Of a DNA stretch of 5,065 bases, positions 4,426 through 5,065 are shown in pieces. The notes beneath the pieces are model-generated. The model was given only the letters and a program-made list of their open reading frames with translations, did not search any database and was not told where the DNA came from. Numbering within the stretch: the stretch's first letter is position 1; each line of letters opens with the position of its first letter. This stretch comes from CAZBQG01 sp964493945 (GTDB lineage Bacteria > Pseudomonadota > Alphaproteobacteria > Rhodospirillales > UBA2165): NCBI GenBank assembly GCA_964493945.1, contig CAZBQG010000281.1:1-5065 (forward strand), in the 5' to 3' direction. The position numbers and the translations under genes are program-made.

Positions 4426-5065
4426 ATGAAAATATCTTCAGAGACCACAAAATCGACCTCAGCCACTGGTGATGGCATCAATACAACCTTTCTATATGCC
4501 TTTCTGGTTTATGATGAGGTAGACCTTGAGATGATGCTAACTACCATCTCAACGGGCGTGGAGGTCATCCAAACCATCACCACCCATTATACGGTTTCGG
4601 GGGTGGGCGTGGCCGGTGGCGGCGATGTGACCATGGTCACCGCGCCCACCACCGACGAAAAGATCACCATCCGGCGCAAACAGGCCATTTTGCAAGGCTC
4701 GGACCTGACCAATCAGGGCGGCTATGTGGGTGAAAACCATGAAAAATCCTGGGATATTCTCACCCGAATTTGCCAGCAGATTAACGAAATCGTGGAGCGC
4801 TCAGCGTCGCGGCCCCTGTCATTGATCAGAATGGGACTGGTGGCTTGCCGTTACGGATCGACAGTGAAAGTTCCAGTGATCTCGCCCAGTTCGATGGGGC
4901 CACGGGTGATTGCTTCATCAAGACTGACGGCGATCTGGAGAACACCAACAACTCCTATGGTGCCATCTCAGTACCGTGACCATGTCTGGTCGTATGATTT
5001 TGTTCACCACCGAACCGACGACGGGAGAGCTTTCCGGACGCTGAACATTCTCGATGAATTCAGCC
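4426..5065 (+). CDS. Phage tail-fibre-like protein, N-terminal domain, frame-disrupted and running off the window
   Basis: Residues 1-125 match the N-terminal domain found on many podophage and prophage tail fibres, which attaches the fibre to the virion. It opens with a strand-rich start and T-T-H-Y-T-V-S-G-V-G at 52-61. G-D-V-T-M-V-T-A-P follows at 66-74, then E-K-I-T-I-R-R at 78-84. E-N-H-E-K-S-W-D-I-L at 103-112 and Q-Q-I-N-E-I-V-E-R at 117-125 complete it. Frame zero stays open to the window end, but after residue 126 its translation becomes implausible. The natural continuation, V-A-A-P-V-I-D-Q-N-G-T-G-G-L-P-L-R-I-D and then T-N-N-S-Y-G-A-I-S, lies in another frame (4806-4979). A third frame (4973-5044) reads T-V-T-M-S-G-R-M-I-L-F, and frame zero may resume near 5038 as T-L-N-I-L-D-E-F. 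Each change fits one missing base. The N-x-x-S-Y-G-A-I-S stretch resembles sequence near fibre C-termini, so the protein may be short. Confidence 0.72.
   Translation, partial: MKISSETTKSTSATGDGINTTFLYAFLVYDEVDLEMMLTTISTGVEVIQTITTHYTVSGVGVAGGGDVTMVTAPTTDEKITIRRKQAILQGSDLTNQGGYVGENHEKSWDILTRICQQINEIVERSASRPLSLIRMGLVACRYGSTVKVPVISPSSMGPRVIASSRLTAIWRTPTTPMVPSQYRDHVWSYDFVHHRTDDGRAFRTLNILDEFS

Noticed and set aside
4795..4810. Programmed ribosomal frameshift in the tail-fibre-like gene
   Set aside because: No slippery heptamer or clear downstream hairpin is visible, and two further changes in the same direction follow, which fits sequence loss better.
1..5065. CRISPR array, tRNA, rRNA, insertion sequence or attachment site
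   Set aside because: I saw no regularly spaced repeats, cloverleaf-like sequence, transposase motifs with terminal repeats, or tRNA-end duplications by eye.

Overview
The window looks like part of a prophage, probably a degraded one, or a phage-derived island, from an alphaproteobacterium with a GC-rich genome. Three protein families point that way, all recognised from memory rather than by search: (i) HTH/LexA-type (S24) phage repressors of the alphaproteobacterial kind, with a G-D-S-M-E-P-T serine motif and a V-V-W-A-A-R C-terminus; (ii) a DUF3987-like phage ATPase; (iii) a tail-fibre N-terminal domain. Coding regions favour G or C at third codon positions, while the control regions are AT-rich.

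Layout. Bases 1-149 may hold the 3' end of a rightward gene. A leftward gene (152-580) encodes a small phage-type protein. An AT-rich divergent control region (581-715) carries a perfect 7-bp inverted repeat lying over promoter-like elements on both strands. Two tandem rightward repressor paralogues follow (716-1597 and 1608-2471), 10 bases apart. Converging on them from the right are a 58-residue acidic ORF (2495-2671) and a broken DUF3987-like gene (2737-3752), both leftward. That gene is interrupted near 3366 and has lost its 5' end, including the expected Walker A region. Facing away from it is a rightward ORF of unknown function (3791-4333), which also seems to lack its own start. A rightward tail-fibre-like gene (4426 to the window end) follows; it has its own ribosome binding site, and its natural reading frame appears to be lost and regained.

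How the parts may work together. The inverted repeat is well placed for one or both repressors to control their own operon and the leftward gene, as in a phage immunity region. The two repressors are about 67% identical over the last 87 residues, where dimerisation and self-cleavage usually reside. Their recognition helices differ, and only the first has a clear Ala-Gly at the expected cleavage position. A shared dimer interface with different DNA targets and different SOS sensitivity is therefore possible, but this is inference.

The disrupted genes have two readings. The region may be a decaying prophage in which replication and tail modules have been brought together. Alternatively the sequence may contain missing single bases, because the frame changes in the tail-fibre and ATPase genes all fit one-base losses. 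No tRNA, rRNA, CRISPR array, insertion sequence or attachment site was seen.
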